Positions 1-8,486 of a DNA stretch of 64,000 bases are shown here, piece after piece. Position 1 is the stretch's first letter. Every line of letters starts with the position of its first letter. This stretch comes from Bacteroidaceae bacterium. GTDB taxonomy: Bacteria > Bacteroidota > Bacteroidia > Bacteroidales > Bacteroidaceae. A program made the translations under genes and the position numbers. Location of the stretch: contig JAFXTC010000031.1 of assembly GCA_017525235.1 (NCBI GenBank), positions 62,001 to 126,000 on the forward strand, written 5' to 3'. The notes below the pieces were generated by a model. That model worked only from the letters and a program-made list of their open reading frames with translations. It had not been told where the DNA came from and did not search any database.

Positions 1-2023
1 TGAAAGTTGAGAGTTTCACATTCACTGGTGCATAGCGGGTATCGAAGTCAAAATAATGTTTCAGGCTGTCAGGGATAAAGGCAGGAGTAGTATAAATGTC
101 CTTATGCGTTGTCCTTACCTCCTTTATATCGGTGATACGATACTGATGTTCATCATCCTCACGAACAACAGTCATAAGACTGTCATTATAGCTGATGTTG
201 GTGATGCTGCCGGCATCCTCTTGCTGAACACTACCCGGTAACAGAACAGTATTGTCCTCGTGAGTGGATGCCACATCATTGCCAATCACATATAAGGCAG
301 CAGGAGTCTTGGCATTGATATACTCTTCCTCGTTATACTCATCATGAGCCCATGAATCCTTCGTCATTTCCTCATCAAAGATGGTATAGTTTATTTTCAG
401 GAAGTTCATCATGAATTCTACTTCTTCCTGAGGTGTGTCAGCAATCTTAATCTCATTCTTATAACTTGATTGCCAGCGAGCCTTTTCTCTCTCCCACGCA
501 CCGGAAGTAGCAAACAGAGTGGCGTACTTTTCCATCACAGCCCTGATATTCTCGAGCGACAATTGGTGCGTCTTGAGGTATTGCCAGCGGTTATTCATAA
601 TAGTGGCATAGCCGTCAGGACGTAACTTCTTGTTCTTGAAAACATGTATGGTATGGTGATATCCCAATTTCTCGCCCCATGCCATCTGCTTGGTGTCTGT
701 TGTGTCTATAATTCCACCGCCTGCAGCACGGCCGATAGATCCATCCAGGTCCCAAAGCGTGAACAAGAACTTCTGTTCTTTCCCCCAATTTCGTGTGCTA
801 AAGTAATAGTTCTTCTTTTGATTGTCCATCAATCGGAATATCTGTATAAAAAGAATGTAATCAGTGACATTGTCTTCATACAACTTATCTCTCCAGTTTG
901 CAACGAACTCCTTGGAGTTCTGATAGTCCATAAAATAGCAAAGAGGATCAAAGAAAGCTTGGGAAATAGTATCATCGGGATACTTCTGCTCCCATCCGTA
1001 TGATTTCTTCGATGATATATAGGGCCAAAGGAAGGAATCGTTGGTAGGCCACTCTTTATAACTTGACAGGTATGCTTCGCTGCACTCCCAAATAGCTTTC
1101 CACAACATCCCTCGTTTCACCTCTGGTGTTGTTTCTGTAGCCTCTTTCGTCTTCTTCAAATTCAGTTTCTTTCGGTCAATCTTATCAGTGAAGCAACAAA
1201 GTCCATAATAGGCACCATTCATAAACACCTCCACAAACTCACCCTGAGTGCCATTACCCTGGTATCGGTTGTCCTTCTCGTAAGGTAAATCATCAACACT
1301 GTTCCACAAATCCATCAGCACACGGTTACGCATACGACTGTAATCAGCGTATTCGGCAGCCAAAATCCAATCGTCATCCTTTCGATAGCCAAGGAGATGA
1401 GCTTCGTTACTTTCGCCATCTTTTTTCAGTTCAATGCTGAAGCTGTTCTTGGGATACGAGCCCGAGGTCTGTCCGCGCAGTCGGATTCCTATTTCCGTAT
1501 CAAAGCAAGCCATACCCTCTACCTGTGAATCCTTCAGCTTAGTACGGCATCGGGCATCGATGACACTCATATAACCAGGAAATTTTCGATAATGGTTTTC
1601 GTTATCCTTGCTGATGGAGTAATTACTCCTGACTTCGTTCAGAGGACAGTCTATCACAATAAAGGGGAGTGTACTAAAGATAAGTTTCCATTGCTTGCTC
1701 TCGCCATCGGTAATGGTAAGTGTATTGGTGGCGTTAGCTGTCCAGTCGGCAAGTTCCAGATTACCCCGCCTGCCATTTTCCAATGGAGTATCGTTGAGGG
1801 TTACACCACTAAAACGACTCTCATCCCAGCGCAATGTTCCCTTCAGAGAACAATCAACACGAGGCTCGATAGTAGCATAAATACTATTGGCTGTTGTATC
1901 GGCCACCAAGGGCACTTCGTTCAACCAGAGTCCGCAATTACGCTGAGCTTTGAGTTCACTGAACATCGATGGTTGAACAATGAACATTATCAGGGCTAAG
2001 AGAAAGTATATAAGTCGTTTCAT
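1..2023 (-). CDS. CotH-family secreted protein, C-terminus cut by window edge
   Basis: An open frame runs leftward from 2023 through the window edge, so about 674 residues are visible and the C-terminus is missing. The protein begins MKRLIYFLLALIMF, a signal peptide, and has a CotH-like kinase-fold core. The recognisable stretches are IGIRLRGQTSGSYPKNSF, then LLGYRKDDDWILAAEYADYS, and later LFTLWDLDGSIGR, which matches the family's conserved aspartate-containing 'WD.D.S.G' region. CotH proteins are atypical protein kinases in spore formers; in Bacteroidales they are secreted and their substrate is unknown. An in-frame ATG at 2032 also exists, but the 2023 start resembles the start of the upstream gene (MKRLTQFLAAFLL). 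It follows the beta-helix gene by 12 bases, so the two are probably one operon. Confidence 0.85.
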   Translation of the reverse strand, partial: MKRLIYFLLALIMFIVQPSMFSELKAQRNCGLWLNEVPLVADTTANSIYATIEPRVDCSLKGTLRWDESRFSGVTLNDTPLENGRRGNLELADWTANATNTLTITDGESKQWKLIFSTLPFIVIDCPLNEVRSNYSISKDNENHYRKFPGYMSVIDARCRTKLKDSQVEGMACFDTEIGIRLRGQTSGSYPKNSFSIELKKDGESNEAHLLGYRKDDDWILAAEYADYSRMRNRVLMDLWNSVDDLPYEKDNRYQGNGTQGEFVEVFMNGAYYGLCCFTDKIDRKKLNLKKTKEATETTPEVKRGMLWKAIWECSEAYLSSYKEWPTNDSFLWPYISSKKSYGWEQKYPDDTISQAFFDPLCYFMDYQNSKEFVANWRDKLYEDNVTDYILFIQIFRLMDNQKKNYYFSTRNWGKEQKFLFTLWDLDGSIGRAAGGGIIDTTDTKQMAWGEKLGYHHTIHVFKNKKLRPDGYATIMNNRWQYLKTHQLSLENIRAVMEKYATLFATSGAWEREKARWQSSYKNEIKIADTPQEEVEFMMNFLKINYTIFDEEMTKDSWAHDEYNEEEYINAKTPAALYVIGNDVASTHEDNTVLLPGSVQQEDAGSITNISYNDSLMTVVREDDEHQYRITDIKEVRTTHKDIYTTPAFIPDSLKHYFDFDTRYAPVNVKLSTF

Positions 2024-2035
2024 ATTCGTCATTTT

Positions 2036-3979
2036 TCACTTCTTGCTCCCCAACGTGGTAGCTATGTTCTCTACGTTAAATTCATACTCCACTACAGGGG
2101 TGTCGTTGAATGAATGTTCGTAACTTAATATCTTGTAACTGTTTCCAACAACGATTTTCTCGTTAGCAAACACCACGCATACCGTGTTATATGTGTTGGG
2201 GGTGGGGATGGCTCTGATAATGTTTCCCTCAGCATCAGCCAAGGCCACGCCGCTTATATTCTTGTGTATCCAACACAACACATTGGGCATAGTGGTCTTT
2301 CTGTTCGGCTGACAGTTACGTGCACCCAGCGCAATAATCTCACCACCTGTCACCTGAAAAGTCTTTCCGTCTGTGTCCATACCCATTTGAGCGATATCTC
2401 CACCTATAGTATATAACATACCATCATACATATTCAGGTAGCCGGTATCAAAGCCATCGTTCTCAGTGCTGCATATCAGCACATCGCCACCTCTCATGTT
2501 ACAGCCCGAAGCATTCATGCCATCATCAACACAGTAGGTGCGTATCTTACCGCCATTAATATCAATAACCCTCTTTGATTCTATACCCTCAGCAGCAGCT
2601 CCACCGGAACATCTGACATATATGTTACCTGAATTAATTGTCATTTTACCAACAGACTTCATGCCCTTAGGCGATGTGGCAACCTCTGTTGCTTCGCCGT
2701 GACCATTCCCGTGCTTTACTTCCGGAATACGTTTTCCACCAGTACGGATATAGATGTCAGCATTGGCAATGGTCAGTTCACCATTATATATCTTCTTTTC
2801 GTTCACAACCTCCAGATTACCTGCACTAATACCCTTACCACCGGTTCCGGTCGAGAGACAATAAATCTGTCCTCCAGAGATTTTCATATCCCAGTTACTC
2901 TTTATCGCACAGCACGAGCTATAGTCCTGTTCATTCTCGTCCCATACAGCATCACTGGTGGTAATGGACTTTATCACACCGCCTGTTACGGTCAATAGCG
3001 AATCAGAAGAAAGACCTTTGCCAGCAGCTCCATCCGTGAAGGTACGCAGAACGCCACCACCTATAATGATATTGTCCTTGCCATAAACAGCCTTACCCTT
3101 TGGGGCATGAGCATTAACATGTACAAAGCCACCCAGCACATGCACATAATCGTCAGAAGCAATGCCACACTTCTTATTGCCATTCACGTATAATTGGCCA
3201 ATACCCGAGATACAAATCTTACCTTCGGCAAAGATACATCCGCGCTGGTCCTCACCTTTCACCTTGGTGTATGAGGTACCGTCGGTAAGTGTATTGATTG
3301 TGTTGGGGGCAAGGTCAATGAATAGTCGCTTTTTCAACTGACTGTTGATTACAGGTCCTTGCGGATTGGTCAGTTCTACCTCGTTAAGCACTACGCATGC
3401 CTTTTTTTCGCTGTACAACTTGAAACTCGCATTATTACTGCTTCCTGATATGATGTATCTTATCCCTACGGCAGAGGTCTCAATTGTCAGATGTGCCCCA
3501 TCCTTCCTTATGTTGATAGAGTCCGTATCACCTGTCACATTAACATCTGCGCCATCAAAGGCAATGTTCACCGTTTTGCTCCAAGTGCTATGCTCCACAA
3601 AATCATCGTAATAATTGTCGGACTCCCCGTCCTTACGGGTGGGGCTTTCTGCCGTAACCAGACTCTTATCGGCTTCCTCGAAAGCAATATCATAATCAAA
3701 GTCGGCAAGGTATCTCTCTGGCATCACCTTGGCACGCCAAGAGTCCTTTTCTTTGAGACTCATCAGGCTGATAGCGTCAACCTTAAAAGTTGAGGGATTT
3801 GAAGCGCTCCAGATAGTCACAGAGTCTGTTCCGTATTCTATCTTGTCAACATTATTGATGATACGTGTTCTGCCAGCCTCATTGACATAAACGTTTGGCT
3901 GCGCCTTAAGTTCATTGAACATTACACATTGAACAATAAACAACAAGAAGGCTGCGAGGAATTGTGTAAGTCTTTTCAT
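2036..3979 (-). CDS. Secreted beta-helix carbohydrate-binding protein (Cthe_2159/DUF4353-like)
   Basis: This 647-residue protein starts with a signal peptide (MKRLTQFLAAFLLFIVQCVMF). From about residue 150 it is made of glycine-rich turns of the kind 'NGGKIRTY.. DDGMNASG.. MRGGDVLIC' and 'GGVIKSITTSDA', repeating every 20-30 residues. This is the pattern of the Cthe_2159 family, a parallel beta-helix fold whose founder binds acidic plant polysaccharides. The C-terminal 80 residues (ISGVALADAEGNIIRAIP onward) form a small separate domain. It lies between the small sorting-tail protein and the CotH protein in a leftward operon. Bacteroidales often pair this family with CotH, which suggests a common surface function. 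The ligand is inferred from the family, not visible here. Confidence 0.8.
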   Translation of the reverse strand: MKRLTQFLAAFLLFIVQCVMFNELKAQPNVYVNEAGRTRIINNVDKIEYGTDSVTIWSASNPSTFKVDAISLMSLKEKDSWRAKVMPERYLADFDYDIAFEEADKSLVTAESPTRKDGESDNYYDDFVEHSTWSKTVNIAFDGADVNVTGDTDSINIRKDGAHLTIETSAVGIRYIISGSSNNASFKLYSEKKACVVLNEVELTNPQGPVINSQLKKRLFIDLAPNTINTLTDGTSYTKVKGEDQRGCIFAEGKICISGIGQLYVNGNKKCGIASDDYVHVLGGFVHVNAHAPKGKAVYGKDNIIIGGGVLRTFTDGAAGKGLSSDSLLTVTGGVIKSITTSDAVWDENEQDYSSCCAIKSNWDMKISGGQIYCLSTGTGGKGISAGNLEVVNEKKIYNGELTIANADIYIRTGGKRIPEVKHGNGHGEATEVATSPKGMKSVGKMTINSGNIYVRCSGGAAAEGIESKRVIDINGGKIRTYCVDDGMNASGCNMRGGDVLICSTENDGFDTGYLNMYDGMLYTIGGDIAQMGMDTDGKTFQVTGGEIIALGARNCQPNRKTTMPNVLCWIHKNISGVALADAEGNIIRAIPTPNTYNTVCVVFANEKIVVGNSYKILSYEHSFNDTPVVEYEFNVENIATTLGSKK

Positions 3980-4001
3980 TTCTGTCCCTAAGGTCTAAAG
4001 A

Positions 4002-4481
4002 CTAACGTCCAACACTGAACTTAATGCAACTCTCGTCCACCTTAAGCAAATAAGTTCCTTTGGGTAACTTATTCACATTGAACACAGAACCTTGTACAGA
4101 GAACATTAACCGTCCATTCGTGTCATAAACAGCAGCTTGCGAATTTTGCTCCTTGAATTTTGAATTATGAATGATGATTCTTCCTTCTTCAATCCTAATC
4201 TGAGGCTTTTCCGCCTTTACCTTATCAATAGCATCTATCTCATCCTGATCCAGACAATCAGAGAATTTCCACGACTCGACATCGGAGAAACTCCACTGTC
4301 CTACTTCACCAACAAGAGAGGTCAGTGTAATAGACTTCTCGCCAAACAACATCTGTGGTTCTTTGGCAAGACTGCATACAATCTCTGTGCCGTCAGTCAG
4401 ATTAATAACCAATGAACTGGAAAAGCCGGGTAAAGCACCCAGCATTGCAACAACAAAAGCAGTTAATGCCTTCTTTTTCAT
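4002..4481 (-). CDS. Small secreted protein with type IX-like C-terminal sorting tail
   Basis: The 159-residue product has a signal peptide (MKKKALTAFVVAMLGALPGFSSS) and a short N-terminal beta domain (LVINLTDGTEIVCSLAKEP). Its end, 'AVYDTNGRLMFSVQGS..NVNKLPKGTYLLKVDE', has the layout of a type A sorting domain used by type IX secretion. It is the first gene of the leftward operon with the beta-helix and CotH genes and is preceded by a good Bacteroidetes -7 element. Residues IHNSKFKEQNSQ just before the tail are encoded by a 'gaattttgaattatgaat' simple repeat of a type that also occurs between genes in this window. Function is unknown. Confidence 0.75.
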   Translation of the reverse strand: MKKKALTAFVVAMLGALPGFSSSLVINLTDGTEIVCSLAKEPQMLFGEKSITLTSLVGEVGQWSFSDVESWKFSDCLDQDEIDAIDKVKAEKPQIRIEEGRIIIHNSKFKEQNSQAAVYDTNGRLMFSVQGSVFNVNKLPKGTYLLKVDESCIKFSVGR

Positions 4482-4525
4482 AGTAATTACCCCAAAAAAC
4501 TATATACCTAATTATATTTTGGACG

Positions 4526-4533
4526 CAAAGATA
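4526..4533 (-). promoter_or_regulatory. Bacteroidetes -7 element TATCTTTG for the CotH operon
   Basis: On the minus strand the sequence TATCTTTG matches TAnnTTTG exactly and lies about 45 bases before the 4481 start. A TTGTTGTT tract stands about 20 bases upstream, as expected for a -33 region. Confidence 0.7.
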
Positions 4534-4579
4534 CAACTTTTCTCTGTTTAACAACAAAAATAACAGGAAAAAATCGGCT

Positions 4580-4780
4580 TTAGTTCTCGAGCCCCTCTAA
4601 ATCCCTTTACGAGGGCGAGTTCGAATTATAAGGAAGAAACTAAGGATGAGGCTGTGTCGAAATAAAGAGATTACGTGGAAGGTAATAGTCCGTCGAAGGC
4701 GAACTCTCAGTCCGACACTTACGGACTCTTTGTCCGTCCCGTTCGGACTCGAAGTCCGTCACCAACGGACTATATACACC
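4580..4780. repeat. Non-coding stretch with two tandem perfect hairpins
   Basis: No gene is seen between the operon promoter and the nuclease fragment. The DNA contains ACGGAC-5-GTCCGT (4721-4737) followed six bases later by CGGACT-3-AGTCCG (4744-4758). Further GTCCG/CGGAC copies surround them (4689, 4710, 4765). At 4590-4615 a 'cccctctaaatccctttacgagggcg' tract resembles dispersed CCCCTC..GAGGGG elements such as the one at 28120. The hairpins lack a following T-run on the plus strand, so they are not typical terminators. Confidence 0.6.
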
Positions 4781-4786
4781 TAAGGT

Positions 4787-4999
4787 ACATCGGGACAAAT
4801 GCAATGGCACCATGTTGAGCCAATATATATGGGAGGAGCCCGTAATGGTAAATTAATTCAAATTGATGCGGCATACCATCAGATGATAACCAACGAATTT
4901 AGAAGTCATCATGCATTTGGTACTAGAATAATGTTGGAAGATGCTGCTAGACGTGACATTATGCAAAAAGTATATATGAAATACCCTCTTCCGCAATAA
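4787..4999 (+). pseudogene. 5'-truncated WHH/HNH-type nuclease toxin tip
   Basis: The open frame is bounded by a TAA at 4781-4783. From the first ATG (4799) it encodes 66 residues containing 'QWHHVEPIYMGGARNGKLI' and later 'YHQMITNEFRSHHAFG'. The W-H-H motif followed by spaced histidines resembles the C-terminal nuclease domains of polymorphic toxins (WHH/HNH-endonuclease VII group). There is no signal, delivery domain or linker upstream, so this is the end of a larger toxin whose 5' part has been lost. The zinc-ribbon gene 78 bases downstream is a candidate immunity gene. The family call rests on the motif and on context. Confidence 0.55.
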
Positions 5000-5038
5000 A
5001 TTTCAAATAAAAGGACAAGTAATAAATAATAAATTTCG

Positions 5039-5046
5039 TATATTTG
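5039..5046 (+). promoter_or_regulatory. -7 element TATATTTG before the candidate immunity gene
   Basis: TATATTTG matches TAnnTTTG and lies 32 bases before the 5078 start. The -33 region is poor. If used, the zinc-ribbon gene has its own promoter and can be expressed without the truncated toxin. Confidence 0.45.
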
Positions 5047-5077
5047 CATTGTATAATATTGTATAATAATTTTCTAT

Positions 5078-5992
5078 ATGAAAGAGATTGTCGAATTTCG
5101 TATTATAATGAGATATGCTCATTTTCTGTTCAGGGATGATGAAGGTACAAACCTTGGTGATTCAGTTAAGGTCGTTAGAATAGATAAGAATGACCCTCGT
5201 TTTAATGCTATTGGAGAATTGCAGAAGAAGGCGTGTGAAAAAAATAATCTATTCTTTACTTACTTCGAATATAAGAGAAGTTACACAGAAACTGAAATAA
5301 ATAATGCAGAGTGGTTTCAGATGTTTCAGACTCGCCATTTTGAGCCATCAGGTGAAGAATGCGGAACCATATATGACGAAAGTTCCGCTTGTCCAATCTG
5401 CGGATCTGGAGCAAAGCAACTGTCGCCACTGAAACTGAAAAGAAGTTCTATTCCTAAAGCGGATATGGCAGTAACTATTGCATGGGGAGATGAAAAGGTG
5501 GTTTCGGAAAGGTTTGTAAATTTGGTTAGGGACAATAATCTTAAGGGAATGGACTTTGAACCTGTAATCAGTTCTGCAAATCGAGGTCAGAAATTGAACT
5601 ATTATCAGGTACGTCCTCAGTACTATTTGGATTTCTCGAAGAAAACCGTATTCGGGCGGACCCCTTTTGATTTATCAGGAAAAGTTCCTGGCTATACTTT
5701 GGAAGGTGTACAGCCAGATGGGACACTGGTAAAAAAGGTAATTCCTCCTGAAATATATAAATGTCCGAATGGAGACAATATGGGATTGTGTCTTCTGACT
5801 GAAGCTTATATTAAATCGGATTCTGTCTTGAACGGGTTGGATTTTTTCGCAAGTAAACAGACTATTGGTGGAAGACGTGGGGTAATTCGGCAAGACCATC
5901 TGTTCTTCTGCTCCAATCGAATGATGAGACTTATAAAGGAGAACAACCTAAAAGGGTTCAAGTTTGAAGTTGCTCATATTGTAGATGAATAG
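5078..5992 (+). CDS. Zinc-ribbon protein, candidate immunity protein
   Basis: The protein has 304 residues and no signal peptide, so it is probably cytoplasmic. It has an N-terminal domain with CGTIYDESSACPICGSG around residues 95-112, offering a possible zinc knuckle (C..CPIC). Two related phrases follow, 'NNLKGMDFEPV' near residue 155 and 'ENNLKGFKFEVAHIV' at the very end, suggesting an internally repeated imm11-like fold. It follows a WHH-type toxin fragment directly, the usual arrangement for a toxin-immunity pair. I do not recognise a named family with certainty; immunity is inferred from position and general resemblance to CXXCG immunity proteins. Confidence 0.55.
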   Translation: MKEIVEFRIIMRYAHFLFRDDEGTNLGDSVKVVRIDKNDPRFNAIGELQKKACEKNNLFFTYFEYKRSYTETEINNAEWFQMFQTRHFEPSGEECGTIYDESSACPICGSGAKQLSPLKLKRSSIPKADMAVTIAWGDEKVVSERFVNLVRDNNLKGMDFEPVISSANRGQKLNYYQVRPQYYLDFSKKTVFGRTPFDLSGKVPGYTLEGVQPDGTLVKKVIPPEIYKCPNGDNMGLCLLTEAYIKSDSVLNGLDFFASKQTIGGRRGVIRQDHLFFCSNRMMRLIKENNLKGFKFEVAHIVDE

Positions 5993-6039
5993 TATTAGGA
6001 ATTGAAGTGTACCCTAAATAGATAAATTCATCGTACAAG

Positions 6040-6075
6040 CAAACACCCATCACCCATCAGGCACCCATCAGGGTT
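6040..6075. repeat. ACCCATCA short tandem repeat
   Basis: Three ACCCATCA copies occur between 6046 and 6071 ('acccatcacccatcaggcac'). Related sequence recurs at 17488-17508 and, inverted, at 18240-18253. It is a dispersed intergenic motif with no evident gene. Confidence 0.6.
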
Positions 6076-6177
6076 ACTGATATTGAAAAAACACCTAACC
6101 TGAATTGCTCTGAATGCCGATGATTTTCGGGATTGCGGTATTTTAAGATGCGTTGTTAAAATTACGAATAAGGCAGT

Positions 6178-6585
6178 TTAGTCTTCTTTTAGCAGTTCTG
6201 TTATCTTATTAATGAAAGAAATTGTCTTAGGTGTATATTCGTCAATCATTTCTTTGTCACAATAAACGAAGTCGTCATAATCTCCGCTATGTCGGATTTC
6301 GAATAATCGGCTGAAGGTTTTACCATGTTCCTTTTCCAGCATACCCTTTGAGACGAAGTGAAGTCCAAGCATTGTTTTTACACCAGCATGGGTTGCTGTT
6401 GTGAGATTATTTGCAACAAGTAATGCTTGTGCTGAATAAAAGCAAGCATAATACAATCGGTTGGCGGCTGCATTGTAGTACCCTTCTTTTGCTAACAACT
6501 CCGCTTCCTTTACGGTCTCGTTGGCTCTGTTTATCCTATATTCAATAAGGGACTTACGGCTTTGATTGTCTAATGTCTCATTCAT
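6178..6585 (-). CDS. HEPN-domain protein of a MNT/HEPN pair
   Basis: This is a 135-residue all-helical protein. It has the PF05168-type HEPN pattern 'YYNAAANRLYYACFYSAQALL' at residues 36-56 and 'FSRLFEIRHSGDYDDF' at 91-106. Arg93 and His99 are spaced as R-x5-H, within the range of the HEPN RNase motif, but this subfamily often departs from the active form, so catalysis is uncertain. Its start overlaps the end of the nucleotidyltransferase gene by four bases (ATGA), showing translational coupling. In known MNT/HEPN systems the HEPN protein is the toxin and the nucleotidyltransferase inactivates it by adding AMP to a tyrosine near the active site. Confidence 0.8.
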   Translation of the reverse strand: MNETLDNQSRKSLIEYRINRANETVKEAELLAKEGYYNAAANRLYYACFYSAQALLVANNLTTATHAGVKTMLGLHFVSKGMLEKEHGKTFSRLFEIRHSGDYDDFVYCDKEMIDEYTPKTISFINKITELLKED

Positions 6586-6896
6586 ATTTCAACTCCTTCA
6601 TTCATTACATTGATATAGAAAGGTGTTTTAAACGGACGGGTTTCCCATTGTTTGCGAAGCATTATCATGGGACTGATAAGTATGCCTGTGGTTAATTCTA
6701 TATTGTAAAGTTCGCCTGCCAGTTCATCTTCACGCTTCGGGTCGCGATTGTCGCCATCAAGCAGAATAAGTACATCTATGTCGCTATCTTTTCTGGCATC
6801 GCCACGAGCCTCAGAACCATATAAAATAGCGGTTGCTGAAGGAGCAACTTGCCGTATGGCTTTACTTATTTTCTTTACTATTTCTGGGCGTCTCAT
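6582..6896 (-). CDS. mntA: Minimal nucleotidyltransferase (MNT), HEPN antitoxin
   Basis: This 104-residue protein carries the minimal polymerase-beta-type motif: YGSEARGDARKDSDIDVLI at residues 26-44, that is G27-S28 and the D39/D41 metal pair. Length and motif match MntA-type proteins, which transfer AMP to their HEPN partner. It is the upstream gene of a two-gene leftward unit and overlaps the HEPN start by four bases. A -7 element (TATATTTG, minus strand) lies 26 bases upstream. Frame and start are unambiguous. Confidence 0.85.
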   Translation of the reverse strand: MRRPEIVKKISKAIRQVAPSATAILYGSEARGDARKDSDIDVLILLDGDNRDPKREDELAGELYNIELTTGILISPMIMLRKQWETRPFKTPFYINVMNEGVEI

Positions 6897-6921
6897 AACC
6901 TTTAATTAAACAAAAACACTG

Positions 6922-6929
6922 CAAATATA
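6922..6929 (-). promoter_or_regulatory. -7 element TATATTTG for the MNT/HEPN operon
   Basis: The minus-strand TATATTTG has TTCG 19 bases upstream (6949-6952), close to the TTTG consensus. A second partial match (TATTTTTG, 6933-6940) overlaps the same region. Confidence 0.55.
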
Positions 6930-7019
6930 GTGCAAAAATACAATTAAGCGAAAATTCTGCAAATGTATTTGTATATATGAGTGTGAAAATTATCTAAACC
7001 ATGTTATAATCCACCGGCT

Positions 7020-8312
7020 GTGATGGAGATTCACGAGTTTACCGGTCCCAGTCTCTACCATATCAGTAGGGATAACCTGGGAAGCGTATTGCTGTATGAA
7101 AACTCCCTGGGTATGCATTACCAGTATTCGTATTCCCCTTGGGGAGTAAGAACATATCTGACGGGGGACACCATCCATTTCTGCCAGCCTGGTGAGGAGC
7201 CCTTAATTGCTCCGTTCTACAGAACATACACAGGGCATGAGGATTTGTGGATGTTTGGCCTCTTGAATGCCAATGCCCGTTTGTATAGTCCTTATCTTGG
7301 ACGCTTCATCAGTCCAGACCCGTTGCTGAACGAAGACGGCGGTCCCTTAGATTACAACCCCTATATCTATGCAAGGAATAACCCATATAGATATATTGAC
7401 AGGAATGGGGAATTCTGGTGGTTGGCTCCCATAATTATAGGTGCAGCAATGAATGCAGCGACATATTCTATCACTGCTGCTATTACGGGCGACTGGAACG
7501 TTGGTGATTTCTTTAAATCCATGGGAATGGGAGCCGTAACGGGGACGTTAAGTGTTGGTACGTCTATGTTAGGGACTTCTCTTTTGGGAACTTCATTGGG
7601 CTCATTTGGTAATAATTTCACCTATGGATTATTATCTAATATGGTGAATAATACTATTACAAATACCATTTTTGGAGAGGGGCTGTCATTTGGAGATATC
7701 CCTAGCATGATTGTTGGCGCAGCTTTCAGCGCAGTGTTGCCGACTTACTCGCCTGTTGGGGCAAACCTTTTCAAGAATGTGGTTTCTGAAATAGGTTTTA
7801 ACACTTTAAGAGGGGCGATAACAGGTTCCGCATCAGGCTCCATTAATGCTTTAGTACATAATGATCCATCATTAATATGGAAAGGTGCTGTAGGTGGTGC
7901 AATAAGTGGTTTTTCAAGAACCGTATTAGTTAATGCCATCTTTGGTGCCGCATACCAACCACTTGACGAAAATAATGAGCCCATTTCTTACGGTGTTGAG
8001 GGAGTATATAGGAAAGGTGGTATCACAGGTTTTGTGATGAATACACTTAATAGAGGAGGTGATGGTGTCACTCTTGGAAGACATGTTTTCTCTGTTGAAA
8101 AGGGAGAAAGTATAGAGTCGATTCATGATACTCGAGCTCACGAAAATAAACATCTACAGCAAATAGAGTTTTATGGAGTTGCGAGATTCTATGGGAGTAT
8201 TTGTCGTCAGTATGTGATTTCTGGATTTGGTCGTGGCGCTCTTGAAAAAGAAGCATATCGTTATGGACACGAATGGGTAAAAAAATGGTTTGAGACGGGA
8301 CGTAATCGGTGA
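7020..8312 (+). CDS. Orphan Rhs C-terminal tip with HExxH toxin-like end
   Basis: The 430-residue frame begins inside an Rhs core: residues 11-45 look like the last YD-type repeats, and 'LLNANARLYSPYLGRFISPDPL' at 81-102 is the Rhs core signature. Everything usually upstream is absent. An in-frame TGA lies at 6984, so this is an orphan tip starting at a GTG (7020) or ATG (7023). Residues 137-310 are glycine-, serine- and alanine-rich. The C-terminus contains HENKH at 374-378, an exact HExxH zincin motif, with Glu409 and Glu411 (ALEKEAY) as candidate third ligands, so it may be a metallopeptidase toxin. A lipoprotein gene follows and may be the immunity gene. It could be silent unless recombined onto a full rhs gene. 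Confidence 0.75.
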   Translation: MMEIHEFTGPSLYHISRDNLGSVLLYENSLGMHYQYSYSPWGVRTYLTGDTIHFCQPGEEPLIAPFYRTYTGHEDLWMFGLLNANARLYSPYLGRFISPDPLLNEDGGPLDYNPYIYARNNPYRYIDRNGEFWWLAPIIIGAAMNAATYSITAAITGDWNVGDFFKSMGMGAVTGTLSVGTSMLGTSLLGTSLGSFGNNFTYGLLSNMVNNTITNTIFGEGLSFGDIPSMIVGAAFSAVLPTYSPVGANLFKNVVSEIGFNTLRGAITGSASGSINALVHNDPSLIWKGAVGGAISGFSRTVLVNAIFGAAYQPLDENNEPISYGVEGVYRKGGITGFVMNTLNRGGDGVTLGRHVFSVEKGESIESIHDTRAHENKHLQQIEFYGVARFYGSICRQYVISGFGRGALEKEAYRYGHEWVKKWFETGRNR

Positions 8313-8446
8313 TAGAATAATAGTTGTTTAAAAAAATACTGTGGCGATTAAAGTGTAATCGTAATATGTATTTATCGTGTAAGTTAAAACTTCTCGTTTA
8401 TTCGATAATTTAACAATGGAAATTGGGGAAGGATAAAAAAAATGGC

Positions 8447-8454
8447 TAATTTTG
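8447..8454 (+). promoter_or_regulatory. -7 element TAATTTTG before the lipoprotein gene
   Basis: TAATTTTG matches TAnnTTTG 33-40 bases before the start of the lipoprotein gene. This gives the putative immunity gene its own promoter. Confidence 0.5.
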
Positions 8455-8486
8455 CGTTAGGAATATGTGTAGAAATAAATATTTAA

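Noticed and set aside
644-1999. Plus-strand frames of 119 and 135 residues
   Set aside because: Antisense to the CotH-family gene, which is open through the window edge and shows family motifs.
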